A stretch of 64,000 nucleotides of DNA. Source: Methanobrevibacter millerae. Its GTDB lineage: Archaea > Methanobacteriota > Methanobacteria > Methanobacteriales > Methanobacteriaceae. The translations under genes and the position numbers were made by a program. The notes under the pieces were generated by a model, which was not told the DNA's origin, ran no database searches, and saw nothing but the letters and a program-made list of their open reading frames with translations. This document shows positions 1 through 9,857 of this stretch, one piece after another. The stretch covers positions 248,001-312,000 of the forward strand of contig NZ_CP011266.1 of NCBI RefSeq assembly GCF_001477655.1, in the 5' to 3' direction. Position 1 is the stretch's first letter; every line of letters starts with the position of its first letter.

Positions 1-518
1 AATTAGAAGAGGAACTTTTAAGTGATGAAAAGGAATTGGCTGAACATAATATGCTTGTTGATTTGGGGCGTAATGACATTGGAAGAATTGCAAAAATCGG
101 TTCTGTATCTGTTGATAAGTATATGTCGGTAGAAAGGTTTTCTCATGTAATGCATATTGGTTCAACTGTAACTGGAACTTTAAAGGATGATTTGGATTGT
201 CTGGTTGCTCTTGATTCAATTCTGCCCGCAGGAACATTATCTGGTGCTCCGAAAATCAGAGCTTGTGAAATTATCAATGAACTTGAAAATAACAAAAGAG
301 GAATATATGGTGGAGCTATTGGATATGTTGATTTGAGTGGAAATTTGGACACATGTATTTCCATTAGAATAGCTTTTAAACGAAACAATAAGGTATTTAT
401 TCGTTCTGGCGCAGGTATTGTTGCTGATAGTGTCCCTGACAATGAATTTGATGAATGCATGAATAAGGCAGCGGCAGTAATAAATGCTTTAAAAATGGCT
501 GATGGGGGATTAGAATGA
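1..518 (+). CDS. trpE: Anthranilate synthase component I, C-terminal part
   Basis: This is the C-terminal third of the chorismate-using subunit of anthranilate synthase, which makes anthranilate from chorismate with ammonia supplied by TrpG. The reading frame is already open at base 3, so the gene starts upstream of the window. Chorismate-binding-family signatures are visible: AEHNMLVDLGRND, LSGAPKIRA (the PAGTLSGAPK block) and IRSGAGIVADSVPDNE. The last codons overlap the trpG start by 4 bases, so the two subunits are probably translationally coupled. It opens the trpEGDCFBA operon. Any leader or operator lies outside the window. The only caveat is the missing N-terminus. Confidence 0.95.
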   Translation, partial: LEEELLSDEKELAEHNMLVDLGRNDIGRIAKIGSVSVDKYMSVERFSHVMHIGSTVTGTLKDDLDCLVALDSILPAGTLSGAPKIRACEIINELENNKRGIYGGAIGYVDLSGNLDTCISIRIAFKRNNKVFIRSGAGIVADSVPDNEFDECMNKAAAVINALKMADGGLE

Positions 519-1084
519 TTCTTTTGATAGATAATTATGACAGTTTTGCATACAATTTGTATCAATTAATAGGCGAGATAAATCCGGACATTGAAGTTTC
601 AAGAAATGATAAGATTTCTTTAAAGGAGATTAAAAATCTCAATCCTGAAGCTATTGTTTTATCTCCGGGTCCGGGCAAACCTGAAAATGCAGGAATCTGC
701 ATTGATTTAGTTCGTGAATTTAAGGGAAAAATTCCAATTTTGGGAGTTTGTTTAGGTCATCAGTCAATTTGTGCTGCATTCGGAGGTGAAATTTCTTATG
801 CCAGCAGGCTGATGCATGGAAAATCTTCTAAAATATCATTAAATGATGATTTGATTTTTAATGGTTTGGACAATGAAATTTATGTTGGCCGTTATCACTC
901 TTTAAGTCTGGTCGAATCAAGTTTGCCCGATGAATTGGAAGTACTGTCAAAAGCCTGTGATGATGGTGAGATAATGGCTGTAAAGCATAAGAATTATAAT
1001 ATTTATGGACTTCAGTTCCATCCGGAATCCATTTTGACTCCGGACGGTTTAGCTATGATTAAAAATTTTTTGGAGGCGATTTAA
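515..1084 (+). CDS. trpG: Anthranilate synthase component II (glutamine amidotransferase)
   Basis: A class I glutamine amidotransferase of 189 residues that releases ammonia from glutamine for TrpE. The catalytic triad is visible: nucleophile Cys79 in GVCLGHQ, and His169 and Glu171 in FHPES. The N-terminal LLIDNYDSF and the LSPGPGKP oxyanion strand are typical of TrpG/PabA. Length is normal for a stand-alone subunit. It overlaps trpE by 4 bases, and its stop overlaps the trpD start (TAATG). The trp context argues for TrpG rather than PabA. Confidence 0.96.
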   Translation: MILLIDNYDSFAYNLYQLIGEINPDIEVSRNDKISLKEIKNLNPEAIVLSPGPGKPENAGICIDLVREFKGKIPILGVCLGHQSICAAFGGEISYASRLMHGKSSKISLNDDLIFNGLDNEIYVGRYHSLSLVESSLPDELEVLSKACDDGEIMAVKHKNYNIYGLQFHPESILTPDGLAMIKNFLEAI

Positions 1085-2091
1085 TGATTAGGGAAGCAAT
1101 TTTAAAAGTATCACGAAAAGAAGACTTAACTTATGATGAAGCTTATACCACAATGGATGAAATTATGGGTGGTGAAGCAAGTGAAATTCAAATGAGCTCA
1201 TATTTAACCGCAATGTCGATGAAAGGTGAAACAATTGATGAGATTACGGCATCTGCTGAAGCAATGAGGAATCATTGTGTAAGGCTATTGAATGATGTTG
1301 AAGCATTGGAAATTGTTGGCACTGGTGGTGACGGATCAAACACTTTCAATATTTCAACCACATCTTCAATTGTAATATCTGCTGCAGGTGTACCTGTATC
1401 AAAGCATGGAAACCGTTCTGCATCAAGCAAATGTGGTGCTGCAGATGTTTTGGAGGAATTGGGTGTTAACATTAACATTCCTCCTGAAAAAAGTGTGGAA
1501 TGTTTAAAAAAGCATAATATCTGCTTTTTGTTTGCTCAAAATTATCATATTGCAATGAAATACGTCGCAGGTGTTAGAAAGGAGCTTGGAATAAGAACAA
1601 TTTTTAATATTTTGGGGCCATTGACTAATCCTGCCGGTGCAACTATGCAGGTTTTAGGGGTTTATGATAAAGAATTAGTAGAACCTTTGGCAAAAGTATT
1701 AAATAACCTCGGTGTAAAATCAGCATTATCTGTTTATGGTGTCGACGGCATGGATGAAATATCAGCTAGTGATAAAACATGTGTCTGTGAAATTAAAGAT
1801 GGTGAAACCAAATCATATGAAATCGATCCTATGGATTTTGGATTTGAAAAATGCAGGAAAGAGGATTTGGTTGGCGGTGACCCTAAGGAAAATGCTCAAA
1901 TTACATTAGATATTCTTAAAGGTCAAAAAGGACCTAAAAGAAATGCTGTTGTTTTGAATTCTGCTGCAGGATTATATGTTGCAGGTGTTGTTGAATCAAT
2001 AAAAGGTGGTGTGAAAATCGCCGAAGAAATTATTGATTCAGGTAAGGCATTAAAACAGCTTGAAAAATTTATTGAATTTACAAACAGTTGA
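1084..2091 (+). CDS. trpD: Anthranilate phosphoribosyltransferase
   Basis: Transfers phosphoribose from PRPP to anthranilate, the second step of the tryptophan branch. The protein has 335 residues, the usual family size. The PRPP-binding glycine-rich loop [14 protein letters not shown] lies near residue 80, followed by [19 protein letters not shown] and the [13 protein letters not shown] block. It shares its start with the trpG stop and runs into trpC. In Methanothermobacter trpD is reported at the end of the operon; here it is third, so the operon order differs within the order. Confidence 0.96.
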   Translation: MIREAILKVSRKEDLTYDEAYTTMDEIMGGEASEIQMSSYLTAMSMKGETIDEITASAEAMRNHCVRLLNDVEALEIVGTGGDGSNTFNISTTSSIVISAAGVPVSKHGNRSASSKCGAADVLEELGVNINIPPEKSVECLKKHNICFLFAQNYHIAMKYVAGVRKELGIRTIFNILGPLTNPAGATMQVLGVYDKELVEPLAKVLNNLGVKSALSVYGVDGMDEISASDKTCVCEIKDGETKSYEIDPMDFGFEKCRKEDLVGGDPKENAQITLDILKGQKGPKRNAVVLNSAAGLYVAGVVESIKGGVKIAEEIIDSGKALKQLEKFIEFTNS

Positions 2092-2096
2092 TTTTT

Positions 2097-2873
2097 ATGT
2101 TGGATGAAATAGTCGAAAGAACAAAAGAACGTATTGAGCTTGAAAAATCTATTATTCCATTGGATGATTTGAAAAGAGAAGTTTCTTACTTGAAGATTGA
2201 TGATGAGTTTCCTTTTAAAAAAACCCTTCAGTGTGATGATATATCTATCATTGCTGAAGTTAAAAGAGCTTCTCCTTCAAAAGGGCTAATCAGTGAGGAT
2301 TTTGATTATCTGCAAATTGCTAGAGATTATGAGGATGCAGGCGCTTCAGCCATTTCTGTTTTAACTGAACCGTATTTTTTTAAGGGTGATGATGATTACT
2401 TAAAAGAAATTGCTCAAAATGTTAATATTCCAATTTTAAGAAAGGATTTTGTCATTGATGAGTATATGATTTATCAGGCCAAGTTTTTGGGAGCTTCTGC
2501 TGTTCTATTGATTGTGGCTATTTTGGATATAGTTGATTTGAAGAAATATTTGGATTTGGCTCATTCTTTAGGCCTGTCCGCTATTGTTGAAGTTCACGAT
2601 TCAACAGAAATCATGAAAGCATTGAGTGTTGGTGCTGAAATTATCGGTGTCAATAACCGTGACTTGACAGATTTTAGTGTAGATATTGAAAACAGTATCA
2701 ACTTACGTAGATGTGTTGGTGAAGATATTGTTTTTATTTCAGAAAGTGGTATCAAAACAAAAGAAGATGTTACCAGATTAAAAGAAAATAATGTTGATGC
2801 AGTTTTAATTGGTGAAACTTTAATGAAAAGTGATGATAAGAAGGCAATGATTTTGGAGTTGAAAAATGGCTAA
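2097..2873 (+). CDS. trpC: Indole-3-glycerol-phosphate synthase
   Basis: Closes the indole ring to give indole-3-glycerol phosphate. It is a TIM barrel of 258 residues from the ATG at 2097. The frame also has a TTG at 2088, inside the trpD stop region, but ATG with MLDEIVERTK fits the family N-terminus better. Family signatures seen: IIAEVKRASPSKG, LRKDFVIDEYMI, EVHDSTE, GVNNRDL and FISESGI. The end overlaps trpF by 8 bases. It is a separate protein, not a TrpC-TrpF fusion as in enteric bacteria. Confidence 0.95.
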   Translation: MLDEIVERTKERIELEKSIIPLDDLKREVSYLKIDDEFPFKKTLQCDDISIIAEVKRASPSKGLISEDFDYLQIARDYEDAGASAISVLTEPYFFKGDDDYLKEIAQNVNIPILRKDFVIDEYMIYQAKFLGASAVLLIVAILDIVDLKKYLDLAHSLGLSAIVEVHDSTEIMKALSVGAEIIGVNNRDLTDFSVDIENSINLRRCVGEDIVFISESGIKTKEDVTRLKENNVDAVLIGETLMKSDDKKAMILELKNG

Positions 2874-3468
2874 AATCAAAATCTGTGGATTGAAAAGATT
2901 GGATGACATTGAAATCATAAATAAATACAAACCGGATTATGTGGGATTTGTTTTTGCAGATTCTAAAAGAAAGGTTTCGCATGATTTGGCTAGACAAATG
3001 AAAGAAAATTTGGATTCTTCAATTACTTCTGTCGGTGTATTCGTTGATGCGGATGCGGATGAAATAATCGGATTATATGATGGTGGAATAATAGACATTG
3101 CACAATTACATGGAAGTGAAAGTGAAGAATTTATAAAGTTATTAAAGCAAAAATCTAACTATCAACTGAAAATTATTAATGCAATTGAAATGTCTGGTGA
3201 TAAAAATTTACTGGAGTATGATGAATCAATTGCGGATTATCTGTTGCTTGACAGTGGAAAAGGCAGTGGAAAAACCTTTGACTGGTGTTTAATAAGAAAA
3301 GATTTAAAAAAGGAATTCTTTTTAGCAGGGGGATTGAATGCAGATAACATTTCTCGAGCTATTGAAGAATTTGATCCATATGCTGTTGATTTAAGCAGCG
3401 GTGTAGAAACTAATGGTTATAAAGATGAATTAAAAATTAAGGAAGTCATGGAGGCAATAAATGACTAA
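2866..3468 (+). CDS. trpF: Phosphoribosylanthranilate isomerase
   Basis: Isomerises phosphoribosylanthranilate to the carboxyphenylamino-deoxyribulose phosphate used by TrpC. It has 200 residues and is a single-domain TIM barrel. Visible signatures are KICGLKR at the N-terminus with the catalytic Cys, [27 protein letters not shown] and [10 protein letters not shown] near the phosphate site, and [14 protein letters not shown]. The start overlaps trpC by 8 bases and the end overlaps trpB by 8 bases, showing a tightly coupled operon. The number order (C then F) differs from the pathway order. Confidence 0.95.
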   Translation: MAKIKICGLKRLDDIEIINKYKPDYVGFVFADSKRKVSHDLARQMKENLDSSITSVGVFVDADADEIIGLYDGGIIDIAQLHGSESEEFIKLLKQKSNYQLKIINAIEMSGDKNLLEYDESIADYLLLDSGKGSGKTFDWCLIRKDLKKEFFLAGGLNADNISRAIEEFDPYAVDLSSGVETNGYKDELKIKEVMEAIND

Positions 3469-4645
3469 AGGAAGATATGGGGAATATGGAGGTCAATATA
3501 TATCAGAGACGTTAATGCATGAATTACTCCATTTGGAAGAACAATATAACTATTATATGAATAATCCTGATTTTATTGATGAATTGAATACATTATTAAA
3601 GGAATATGCTGGAAGACCATCTCTTTTGTATTATGCAAAAAGGATGACAGAAGATCTTGGCGGAGCAAAAATATATTTAAAAAGGGAGGATTTAAATCAT
3701 ACTGGAGCACACAAAATCAATAATGTTTTGGGTCAAGTTTTGCTTGCTAAGAAGATGGGCAAGACCAGAGTAATTGCAGAAACTGGTGCTGGCCAACATG
3801 GTGTGGCAACAGCAACTGCAGCAGCACTCTTGGATATGGAATGTGAAGTTTTCATGGGTGAAGTTGACACCAAAAGACAAGCTTTAAACGTTTATCGTAT
3901 GGAACTGCTTGGTGCAAAGGTGCATTCTGTCAAATCTGGAACTAAAACCTTGAAGGATGCAGTTAACGATGCATTCCGGGATTGGATTGCTAATGTTGAA
4001 ACAACAAATTATGTGATTGGTTCAACAATGGGGCCACATCCATTTCCTCAAATGGTTAGGGATTTTCAGGCAGTTATAAGTGAAGAGGCACGCAAGCAAA
4101 TACTTGAAAAAGAAGGAAAACTGCCAACTGCAGTATTGGCCTGTGTTGGCGGAGGAAGTAATGCAATGGGTGCATTTTATAATTTCATTGATGATGAGAA
4201 TGTTCAATTAATTGGATGTGAGGCTGGAGGAAAAGGTGTAGACACTCCATATAATGCGGCTGCATTGACTAACGGTAGAATAGGGATATTCCATGGGATG
4301 AAATCGTTATTTAACCAGGGTGAATATGGACAAATCGCTCCAGTATATTCGATATCTGCAGGTTTGGATTATCCTGGTGTTGGACCCGAACATGCATTTT
4401 TAAAAGATTCTGGAAGGGCTCAATATGTCCCGGTTAATGATGAAGAAGCAGTTGAGGCTTTTGAATACCTGTCTAGAATGGAAGGTATCATTCCAGCTAT
4501 TGAAAGTTCACATGCGGTTGCTCATGCAATGAAAATTGCACCTGAAATGGGTAAAGATGATATTATAATTGTCTGTTTATCTGGGCGTGGAGATAAGGAT
4601 GTTAAATCCATTGCTGATTACAGGGGAGTTGATTTAAATGAGTAG
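3461..4645 (+). CDS. trpB: Tryptophan synthase beta chain
   Basis: PLP enzyme that condenses indole with serine to tryptophan. It has 394 residues, the size of the TrpB1 type that pairs with TrpA. The Schiff-base lysine lies in [11 protein letters not shown] near residue 83, the phosphate-binding loop is GGGSNAMG, and [13 protein letters not shown] is the carboxylate-binding segment. The N-terminal [12 protein letters not shown] matches TrpB1 rather than the longer TrpB2 family. It overlaps both trpF and trpA by 8 bases. Confidence 0.97.
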   Translation: MTKGRYGEYGGQYISETLMHELLHLEEQYNYYMNNPDFIDELNTLLKEYAGRPSLLYYAKRMTEDLGGAKIYLKREDLNHTGAHKINNVLGQVLLAKKMGKTRVIAETGAGQHGVATATAAALLDMECEVFMGEVDTKRQALNVYRMELLGAKVHSVKSGTKTLKDAVNDAFRDWIANVETTNYVIGSTMGPHPFPQMVRDFQAVISEEARKQILEKEGKLPTAVLACVGGGSNAMGAFYNFIDDENVQLIGCEAGGKGVDTPYNAAALTNGRIGIFHGMKSLFNQGEYGQIAPVYSISAGLDYPGVGPEHAFLKDSGRAQYVPVNDEEAVEAFEYLSRMEGIIPAIESSHAVAHAMKIAPEMGKDDIIIVCLSGRGDKDVKSIADYRGVDLNE

Positions 4646-5411
4646 AATACCAAATGCATTTAAAAATGGAACAGCATTCATTGGATTTTTAACCGCAGGG
4701 GATCCTACAATTGAAAAAACTGTGGAATACATTTTAGCTATGGATGAGGCGGGTTGTGATTTGATTGAAATAGGTATTCCATTTTCTGATCCTATGGCTG
4801 AAGGTGTTGTAATTCAGGATGCTAACGTGCGTGCTCTAAAACACAATACAACAACTGATGACGTATTTGAAATTGTTAAAAAGGTTCGCCAGAAAACTGA
4901 TGTTCCATTAGTATTTTTAACTTATATCAATCCTGTATTTTTCTATGGCTATGAAGAGTTCTTTAAGAAATGCAATGAATATGGTGTTGATGGAATAATT
5001 TCACCGGATTTACCCTATGAGGAGAAAGGTGAAATTGCAGATATTGCGGCTCAAAATGGTGTTGACGTAATTTCACTTATAGCACCAACTTCCAAAGAAA
5101 GAATTCAGATGATAGCTTCTGATGCAACAGGTTTTATTTATGTTGTATCCTCATTGGGAGTAACTGGAATGCGTTCTGAAATTAAGACAGATTTAAATGC
5201 CATAATTTCAGACATTAAGGATGTGTGTGATATACCTGTTGCTGTCGGGTTTGGTATCAACACTCCAGAACAAGCATCAAAAATTTCTAAAATCTCTGAT
5301 GGTGTAATTGTTGGAAGTGCTATTGTTAAAATCATTGAGGAGCATGGTGAAAATGCTTCAGAAGCATTAAAGGAATATGTGTCTGATATGAAAAATGCAT
5401 GTATCCAATAA
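4638..5411 (+). CDS. trpA: Tryptophan synthase alpha chain
   Basis: Cleaves indole-3-glycerol phosphate and channels indole to TrpB. It has 257 residues. The catalytic Glu and Asp are in [15 protein letters not shown] and [14 protein letters not shown]; the phosphate site is GFGINTPEQ and [10 protein letters not shown]. It is the last gene of the trp operon. The 79-base gap that follows carries a TATA-like element for pcn and no hairpin, so trp transcription may end in the AT-rich spacer. Confidence 0.96.
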   Translation: MSRIPNAFKNGTAFIGFLTAGDPTIEKTVEYILAMDEAGCDLIEIGIPFSDPMAEGVVIQDANVRALKHNTTTDDVFEIVKKVRQKTDVPLVFLTYINPVFFYGYEEFFKKCNEYGVDGIISPDLPYEEKGEIADIAAQNGVDVISLIAPTSKERIQMIASDATGFIYVVSSLGVTGMRSEIKTDLNAIISDIKDVCDIPVAVGFGINTPEQASKISKISDGVIVGSAIVKIIEEHGENASEALKEYVSDMKNACIQ

Positions 5412-5412
5412 G

Positions 5413-5426
5413 AAATATTTATAATA
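5413..5426 (+). promoter_or_regulatory. Putative TATA box upstream of pcn
   Basis: The A/T stretch AAATATTTATAATA lies about 65 bases before the pcn start and fits an archaeal box A with a short 5' leader. A purine-rich ribosome-binding stretch (TTAGAGGA) sits about 9 bases before the pcn ATG. Inferred from composition and position only. Confidence 0.4.
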
Positions 5427-5490
5427 CATAATCAACATAATATTTAATATTATTCAAAGATTTTTTTGATTAAAAATTAGAGGATTATTT

Positions 5491-6225
5491 ATGTTTAAAG
5501 CTGAATTAAGTGATTCTAGTATTTTAAAAACCAGTTTTGATGCTATTTCATCTATTGTAGATGAGGTTCAAATCCAAACTGATAGTGAAGGTATGAGATT
5601 AGATGCCTTAGACCGTAGTCACATAACATTCGTTCATTTAGAACTCAAATCTAGTTTATTTGATGAATATATTTGTGATGTTCCTGAAAAAATCAATATT
5701 GATACTGATGAATTTATGAGAGTTCTTAAAAGGGCTAAATCTCAAGATAGAGTTTTAATGTCTGTAGATGAAGGTAATTTCATTATTACTTTTGAAGGAG
5801 ATGCTACAAGAACATTTAAAATAAGATTAATTGATATCGAGTATGATAATCCTACTCCTCCTCAAATTAATCACCCAACATCATTCAAAGTTCGTTTCTC
5901 TATCTTAAAAGATTCAATCAACGATATTGAAATATTCTCAGATAAAATTGCTTTGGAAGTTGATGAAGATTACTTCATTGCATCTGCTGACGGTGAGTTC
6001 GGGGATGCCAGTATCAAGTATCTTCACGGCGAAAATATAAAAGAGCATGAAAAAGCATTATTCTCTTTAGATAAAATTAGGGAAATGCTTAAAGCAGACA
6101 AATTTTCAGAGGAAGCTGAAATTAGTTTAGGTACTGACATGCCGTTGAGTTTAACCTTGACTATGGTTACTGGTGATGGTAAACTTAGTTTCTTGCTTGC
6201 TCCAAGATTAGAAACAGATGAATAA
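5491..6225 (+). CDS. pcn: DNA polymerase sliding clamp PCNA
   Basis: Homotrimeric ring that tethers DNA polymerases, Fen1, ligase and other factors to DNA. It has 244 residues, the normal PCNA length, with no duplication. Recognised by [24 protein letters not shown], the central-loop segment [16 protein letters not shown], and the C-terminal LAPRLETDE that follows the last beta strand. It is followed at 54 bases by a GINS-like gene, a replisome pairing expected in archaea. A hairpin over the stop codon suggests a transcript end between the two genes. Confidence 0.97.
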   Translation: MFKAELSDSSILKTSFDAISSIVDEVQIQTDSEGMRLDALDRSHITFVHLELKSSLFDEYICDVPEKINIDTDEFMRVLKRAKSQDRVLMSVDEGNFIITFEGDATRTFKIRLIDIEYDNPTPPQINHPTSFKVRFSILKDSINDIEIFSDKIALEVDEDYFIASADGEFGDASIKYLHGENIKEHEKALFSLDKIREMLKADKFSEEAEISLGTDMPLSLTLTMVTGDGKLSFLLAPRLETDE

Positions 6226-6240
6226 TTTCATTTGTTTTTT
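6212..6240 (+). terminator. Stop-codon hairpin and T tract after pcn
   Basis: An 11-bp stem (one G-U pair) formed by 6212-6222 and 6227-6237 encloses the pcn stop codon in its 4-base loop and runs straight into a T run. It has the shape of an intrinsic terminator. One of ten such structures in the window. Confidence 0.6.
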
Positions 6241-6279
6241 TCTTATTTTAATTTTTAAAACCATCCGAGATGATATTAA

Positions 6280-7269
6280 GTGGATTTATATCAATATTTG
6301 CGTAAAATTCAGAAAAAAGAACGTGATAATGGTACTTTAGCTCACGTTGAAGAATCTTTTTATGATGATATTCATAAATATATCAATGAATTGAAACAGT
6401 CCGCTATTGATGATCCATTTTCTGATGTATACAATACTTTAAATGAGGCTAGAAGGATAGCTACTGAAATTTGTGAAAGAAGGGAGCATAAAATTACTAA
6501 TGCTGCTGTCTTGAATATGAACAGGTCTTATCATCTCTTTTCTGGTAAACAGGAGTTTGATTTAGTTGATTCAATACCTCTTAATTTGACCCCTGAAGAA
6601 GAAACATTCTATTTTTCAGTAATAGAAACTTTAAAAAATCACAGGCTTAATCTTTCAGGACAAGAGGTTCCTAAAGTTTCTAAAAAGGATGATGTTGAAG
6701 ATATTCCTGAAGAAGAACCAATAAAATCTCCTTCCAATTCATTAAGTGATGTTGCCGATGCAGCTATTGATGATGTTAAAGTGGAAGATGATGTTTTACA
6801 GAAGGCTGATGAAACTTTAAATTCTCAAGATAAACCTTCATCTGATGCTGGTGATGTATCTGTTGATGAAAAACCAGTAACTTCTGGTGATGATGTCTTA
6901 GATAGACTTGATAAAATATCCAAGGCCAAAGTCATCACTGATGAAGTAAGAGAACCTATTGAAAAGCAAATCGCCAATTCTTCTGTTAGTAAAGTTCCTG
7001 AAATTAAAAAGGATGTTCCTAAAAAACAGGATAAATTTGATGATATAGAGATTTTAGATAATGATGATCAGTTCATTGATTTGGATGTTCCAAAAAGAAC
7101 TAAGGAATCTGAAATAGTAACTATTCTGGTTTTGGATGATGTTGATTCCATTATGGGTATTGATGAGAAGGTTTATGGTCCGTTTAGGTCTCAAGATATT
7201 GTAACATTGCCTAAAATCAATGCAAATATTTTTGTCAAAAATAGAAAAGCCCGTTTTGTAAAAATCTGA
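6280..7269 (+). CDS. GINS-complex subunit (Gins51-like)
   Basis: Likely archaeal GINS protein, part of the MCM-associated replicative helicase complex. From the GTG at 6280 it encodes 329 residues. The N-terminal A domain is helical (about residues 1-125, with MDLYQYLRKIQKKER, KITNAAVLN and NLTPEEETFY). A long acidic, low-complexity linker (about 130-275) follows. The C-terminal B domain is small and beta-rich (VTILVLDDVDSIMGIDEK, YGPFRSQDIVTLPKINA). A-before-B order is the Gins51 arrangement. The linker is much longer than in typical archaeal homologues. The neighbouring pcn supports a replication role. Upstream GAGATGAT may act as the ribosome-binding site. Confidence 0.75.
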   Translation: MDLYQYLRKIQKKERDNGTLAHVEESFYDDIHKYINELKQSAIDDPFSDVYNTLNEARRIATEICERREHKITNAAVLNMNRSYHLFSGKQEFDLVDSIPLNLTPEEETFYFSVIETLKNHRLNLSGQEVPKVSKKDDVEDIPEEEPIKSPSNSLSDVADAAIDDVKVEDDVLQKADETLNSQDKPSSDAGDVSVDEKPVTSGDDVLDRLDKISKAKVITDEVREPIEKQIANSSVSKVPEIKKDVPKKQDKFDDIEILDNDDQFIDLDVPKRTKESEIVTILVLDDVDSIMGIDEKVYGPFRSQDIVTLPKINANIFVKNRKARFVKI

Positions 7270-7558
7270 AATTAAATTTCAAAAATTACCTTATTTTTCA
7301 AGCAATTATGCAGATATTGCATAACTTTAAATACTTTTATTAATATAATTATATCTCATATCTATTTGTAATATTAAAAAATTATTTATTATAATTTGGA
7401 TTTTTGCTGTTTGTAGACATAAACAGTTACTATGCAGTTTCTATCTCTAACAATTTTTGATATAAATTGAGTTTAGATAAATTTACAACTAGATTTATAA
7501 TGACTATTTAATTAAGCACTTCAAGTGCCGATTAAAATAAAAAAATAATGGTGGAAAA
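7270..7558 (+). promoter_or_regulatory. AT-rich intergenic region before rpl44e
   Basis: No gene seen. It contains an A/T-rich candidate box A (ATTTATAATGACTATTTAAT, about 7494-7513) and a compact palindrome GCACTTCAAGTGC about 40 bases before the rpl44e start. The ribosome-binding stretch GGTGG is 5 bases before the ATG. The palindrome may be an operator or a leader hairpin; nothing further can be said. Confidence 0.4.
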
Positions 7559-7837
7559 ATGAAAATACCAAAAGAAAAAAGAACTTACTGTCCTCATTGT
7601 AAAAAACATACAATGCATGAACTCCACACTGCTAAAAAAAGAAAAGCTAGTGAGTTAACTTGGGGACAAAGACAATTCAGACGTGTCACTGCTGGTTACA
7701 GAGGTTATCCAAGGCCTTTACCTGCTGGAAACAAACCGGTTAAAAAATTAGACTTAAGAGCTAAATGTAAAGAATGTGGTAAATCTCACATTAAACAATC
7801 TTTCAGAACAGGAAAACCTGAATTTGTAGCAAAATAG
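7559..7837 (+). CDS. rpl44e: Large ribosomal subunit protein L44e
   Basis: Zinc-ribbon protein of the archaeal and eukaryotic large ribosomal subunit near the E site. It has 92 residues. The ligand pairs are CPHC (near residue 12) and CKEC (near residue 73). The core [32 protein letters not shown] is diagnostic in its parts. The ATG at 7559 follows GGTGG. The stop is followed within 10 bases by rps27e, so the two zinc-ribbon ribosomal genes are cotranscribed, the usual archaeal arrangement. Confidence 0.97.
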   Translation: MKIPKEKRTYCPHCKKHTMHELHTAKKRKASELTWGQRQFRRVTAGYRGYPRPLPAGNKPVKKLDLRAKCKECGKSHIKQSFRTGKPEFVAK

Positions 7838-7846
7838 GTGGTTAAC

Positions 7847-8026
7847 ATGGTTAGTAAAGGTAGAGGAAACTTTTTAAAAGTTAAATGTTTAGATTGTGAC
7901 AATGAACAAATAATCTTTGACCGTGCAGCTTCTGATGTTAAATGTATTATTTGTGGTAAAACTCTTGTTAAATCTCGTGGTGCTAAGGCTAAAATCACAG
8001 CACACATTGAAAAAGTTTTAAACTAA
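7847..8026 (+). CDS. rps27e: Small ribosomal subunit protein S27e
   Basis: A zinc-ribbon small-subunit ribosomal protein of 59 residues. The ligands are CLDC and CIIC, with the typical NEQIIFDRAASDVKC spacing and a C-terminal LVKSRGAKAKI. The frame also has a GTG at 7838, but the ATG at 7847 is preceded by AGGTGG at good spacing and gives the family N-terminus MVSKGRGNF. It lies between rpl44e and the aIF2-alpha gene. A hairpin over its stop codon is followed by long T tracts. Confidence 0.96.
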   Translation: MVSKGRGNFLKVKCLDCDNEQIIFDRAASDVKCIICGKTLVKSRGAKAKITAHIEKVLN

Positions 8027-8041
8027 ATTTTTTTAGTTTTT
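8021..8041 (+). terminator. Stop-codon hairpin and T tract after rps27e
   Basis: AACTAAA and TTTAGTT (8021-8027, 8032-8038) form a 7-bp stem that includes the stop codon and continues into T-rich sequence. The next gene begins at 8093, so read-through to aIF2-alpha is possible. Confidence 0.45.
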
Positions 8042-8092
8042 TACTTATTTTAACTATTTTTTAATTTTTTACTTATTTTTGGGGTGATTTGC

Positions 8093-8890
8093 ATGGTAAG
8101 AAAAAGTCAAGAATGGCCTGATGAAGGAGAACTTATTGTAGGTACTGTTTATAAAGTTCTTAATTATGGTGCATTCGCTAAATTAGAAGAATATCAAGGC
8201 AAAGAAGCTTTTATTCATATTTCTGAAGTCTCTGCTGGTTGGGTAAAAAATATTAGAGATCACGTTAGAGAAAATCAAAAGATTGTATGCCGTGTTCTAA
8301 GAGTAAACCCTAAAAAAGGACATGTGGATGCTTCTTTAAAAAGAATCCGTGAAGATCAAAGAACTAAAAAGATTCAACATTGGAAAATTGAACAAAAAGC
8401 AGAAAAATTCTTGGAATTATCTGCTAAATCCTTAGATAAGACATTGGATGAAGCTTATGATGAAGTTGGTTATGAGATTATGGACATCTTTGGTGATGTT
8501 TATGGTGCTTTTGAAACCGCCGCTGATGAAGGAGCTGAATCTTTAACTGAAGAAGGAATACCTCAAGATTGGGCTGATGCTATTACTAAAGTAGCTCAAA
8601 AGAACATTACTCCTCCGGAAGTTCATATTAACGGTTATGTGGATATTGAAACCTTTGTTCCTAATGGAGTAGAAATCATTATTGATGCTCTTAAAGCTGC
8701 TGAAGACAACGGTGATGCTGAAGAAGAAATCAAAGTCCAATGTGTTGGTGCTCCAAGATACAGAATCACTGTAAAATCAACAGATTATATCCTTGCTGAA
8801 AAAGCGCTAAAAGCTGCTGCTGAAAGATGTATTGCTGTTGTTGAAGAATCTGAAGGAAACGGTTCATTTTTAAGAGAGTTAGATGATTAG
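8093..8890 (+). CDS. Translation initiation factor aIF2 subunit alpha
   Basis: Alpha subunit of the heterotrimeric initiation factor that delivers initiator tRNA. It has 265 residues from the ATG at 8093. A GTG at 8084 is also in frame, but GGGGTGA sits properly before the ATG. The N-terminal S1 domain (about residues 10-85) is clear: [20 protein letters not shown] and [17 protein letters not shown] helical middle domain and the C-terminal alpha-beta domain ([20 protein letters not shown]) follow. The gene stands beside ribosomal and rRNA-modification genes, as in other archaea. Confidence 0.95.
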   Translation: MVRKSQEWPDEGELIVGTVYKVLNYGAFAKLEEYQGKEAFIHISEVSAGWVKNIRDHVRENQKIVCRVLRVNPKKGHVDASLKRIREDQRTKKIQHWKIEQKAEKFLELSAKSLDKTLDEAYDEVGYEIMDIFGDVYGAFETAADEGAESLTEEGIPQDWADAITKVAQKNITPPEVHINGYVDIETFVPNGVEIIIDALKAAEDNGDAEEEIKVQCVGAPRYRITVKSTDYILAEKALKAAAERCIAVVEESEGNGSFLRELDD

Positions 8891-8896
8891 ATTCTT

Positions 8897-9076
8897 ATGA
8901 GTATGAAAATGCGTAAATGTCCCGAATGTGGAATTTATACTTTAGAGGATAAATGCCCTAAATGTAGTGGGGAGCTTAAAGTTATTTATCCTCCAAAATT
9001 TTCTATTGAAGATAAATATGGTAAGTACCGTCGTATATTAAAAAAAGAATTAAGGGATAAAAATGAAAGCCACTGA
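8897..9076 (+). CDS. nop10: H/ACA ribonucleoprotein subunit Nop10
   Basis: A small zinc-binding scaffold of the H/ACA guide-RNA pseudouridylation complex, working with Cbf5. The frame runs from ATG 8897 to TGA 9074-9076 (59 residues); ATGs at 8903 and 8909 are alternative starts. The family pattern is plain: KCPECGIYTL, then DKCPKCSG (two CxxC pairs), then PPKFSIEDKYGKYRR. It begins 7 bases after the aIF2-alpha stop and overlaps the next gene by 14 bases. The aIF2-alpha/Nop10/PAC2 order is common in euryarchaea. Confidence 0.93.
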   Translation: MSMKMRKCPECGIYTLEDKCPKCSGELKVIYPPKFSIEDKYGKYRRILKKELRDKNESH

Positions 9077-9833
9077 AATTACTATTTTAGAAGAAGTAGA
9101 ATTGGAAAATCCTATTTTTATTGAAGCATTACCTGGTGTTGGTCATGTAGGTAAATTGGTTGCAGATCATATGATTGATGAACTTGATGCAACAAAATTT
9201 GCTGAAATATATTCCCCAACTTTTCCCCCTCAGGTTTTGGTTGGTGAAGACGGCATGATTGAAAACATGATTAATGAATTATATTATATCCGTGATTTAG
9301 GTGAAGAAAATCAGGATATTATTATAATTGGTGGAAATACTCAATCATTATCTCCGGATGGTCAATATATTGTTTGCAGCGAAATTTTAGAATTTTTAGA
9401 ACCTTTTAATATATCTAGAATTTTCACTTTAGGCGGTGTGCCTACAGGTCAGCCTATTGAAAATCCAAGAGTATTGGGAGCAGCTAGCGACGAAGCTCAC
9501 ATTGAACTTTTAAAAGAAGTGGGTGTTGAAATGAGATCCAATGATGGTGGAATTGTCGGTGCTTCAGGTTTATTCTTAGGTTTAGGAATGCGCAAAGGAA
9601 TATATGGGGCTTGTCTGATGGGTGAAACTCCAGGTTACTTTATCGATGCGGAGTCTGCTGAAGGCGTTTTATTGAAATTAGCAGAATTACTTAATTTTGA
9701 AATTAATACCGAAAAACTTGATGAAAGGGCTGAACAAACAAGAGAAATGTTAGCTAAAGCTCAACAAATGGAACAGGATTTAATTAATCGTGCTAATGCC
9801 GGAAACGCTGATGACTTAAGATATATTGGATAA
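9063..9833 (+). CDS. PAC2-family protein (proteasome assembly chaperone-like)
   Basis: A 256-residue member of the PAC2 family, which includes archaeal PbaB-type chaperones and eukaryotic proteasome assembly chaperones. Visible: FIEALPGVGHVGKLVADHMIDEL near the N-terminus, FPPQVLVGEDG, IIIIGGNTQSLSPDGQY, the central TLGGVPTG, and a charged C-terminal helix (LDERAEQTREMLAKAQQ). The start lies inside nop10, implying coupling. A proteasome role is known for some family members and is only inferred here. Confidence 0.85.
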   Translation: MKATEITILEEVELENPIFIEALPGVGHVGKLVADHMIDELDATKFAEIYSPTFPPQVLVGEDGMIENMINELYYIRDLGEENQDIIIIGGNTQSLSPDGQYIVCSEILEFLEPFNISRIFTLGGVPTGQPIENPRVLGAASDEAHIELLKEVGVEMRSNDGGIVGASGLFLGLGMRKGIYGACLMGETPGYFIDAESAEGVLLKLAELLNFEINTEKLDERAEQTREMLAKAQQMEQDLINRANAGNADDLRYIG

Positions 9834-9856
9834 TAATCCAATTTTTTTATTTTTTT
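9825..9856 (+). terminator. Stop-codon hairpin and T tract after the PAC2 gene
   Basis: ATTGGAT (9825-9831) and ATCCAAT (9836-9842) form a perfect 7-bp stem with a 4-base loop that holds most of the stop codon. It is followed by a long T-rich run. The next gene starts at 9858 immediately after it, without a clear ribosome-binding site. Confidence 0.6.
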
Positions 9857-9857
9857 C

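Noticed and set aside
7534-7546. Riboswitch upstream of rpl44e
   Set aside because: Only a single short palindrome (GCACTTCAAGTGC) is seen; there is no larger conserved fold to support a riboswitch.
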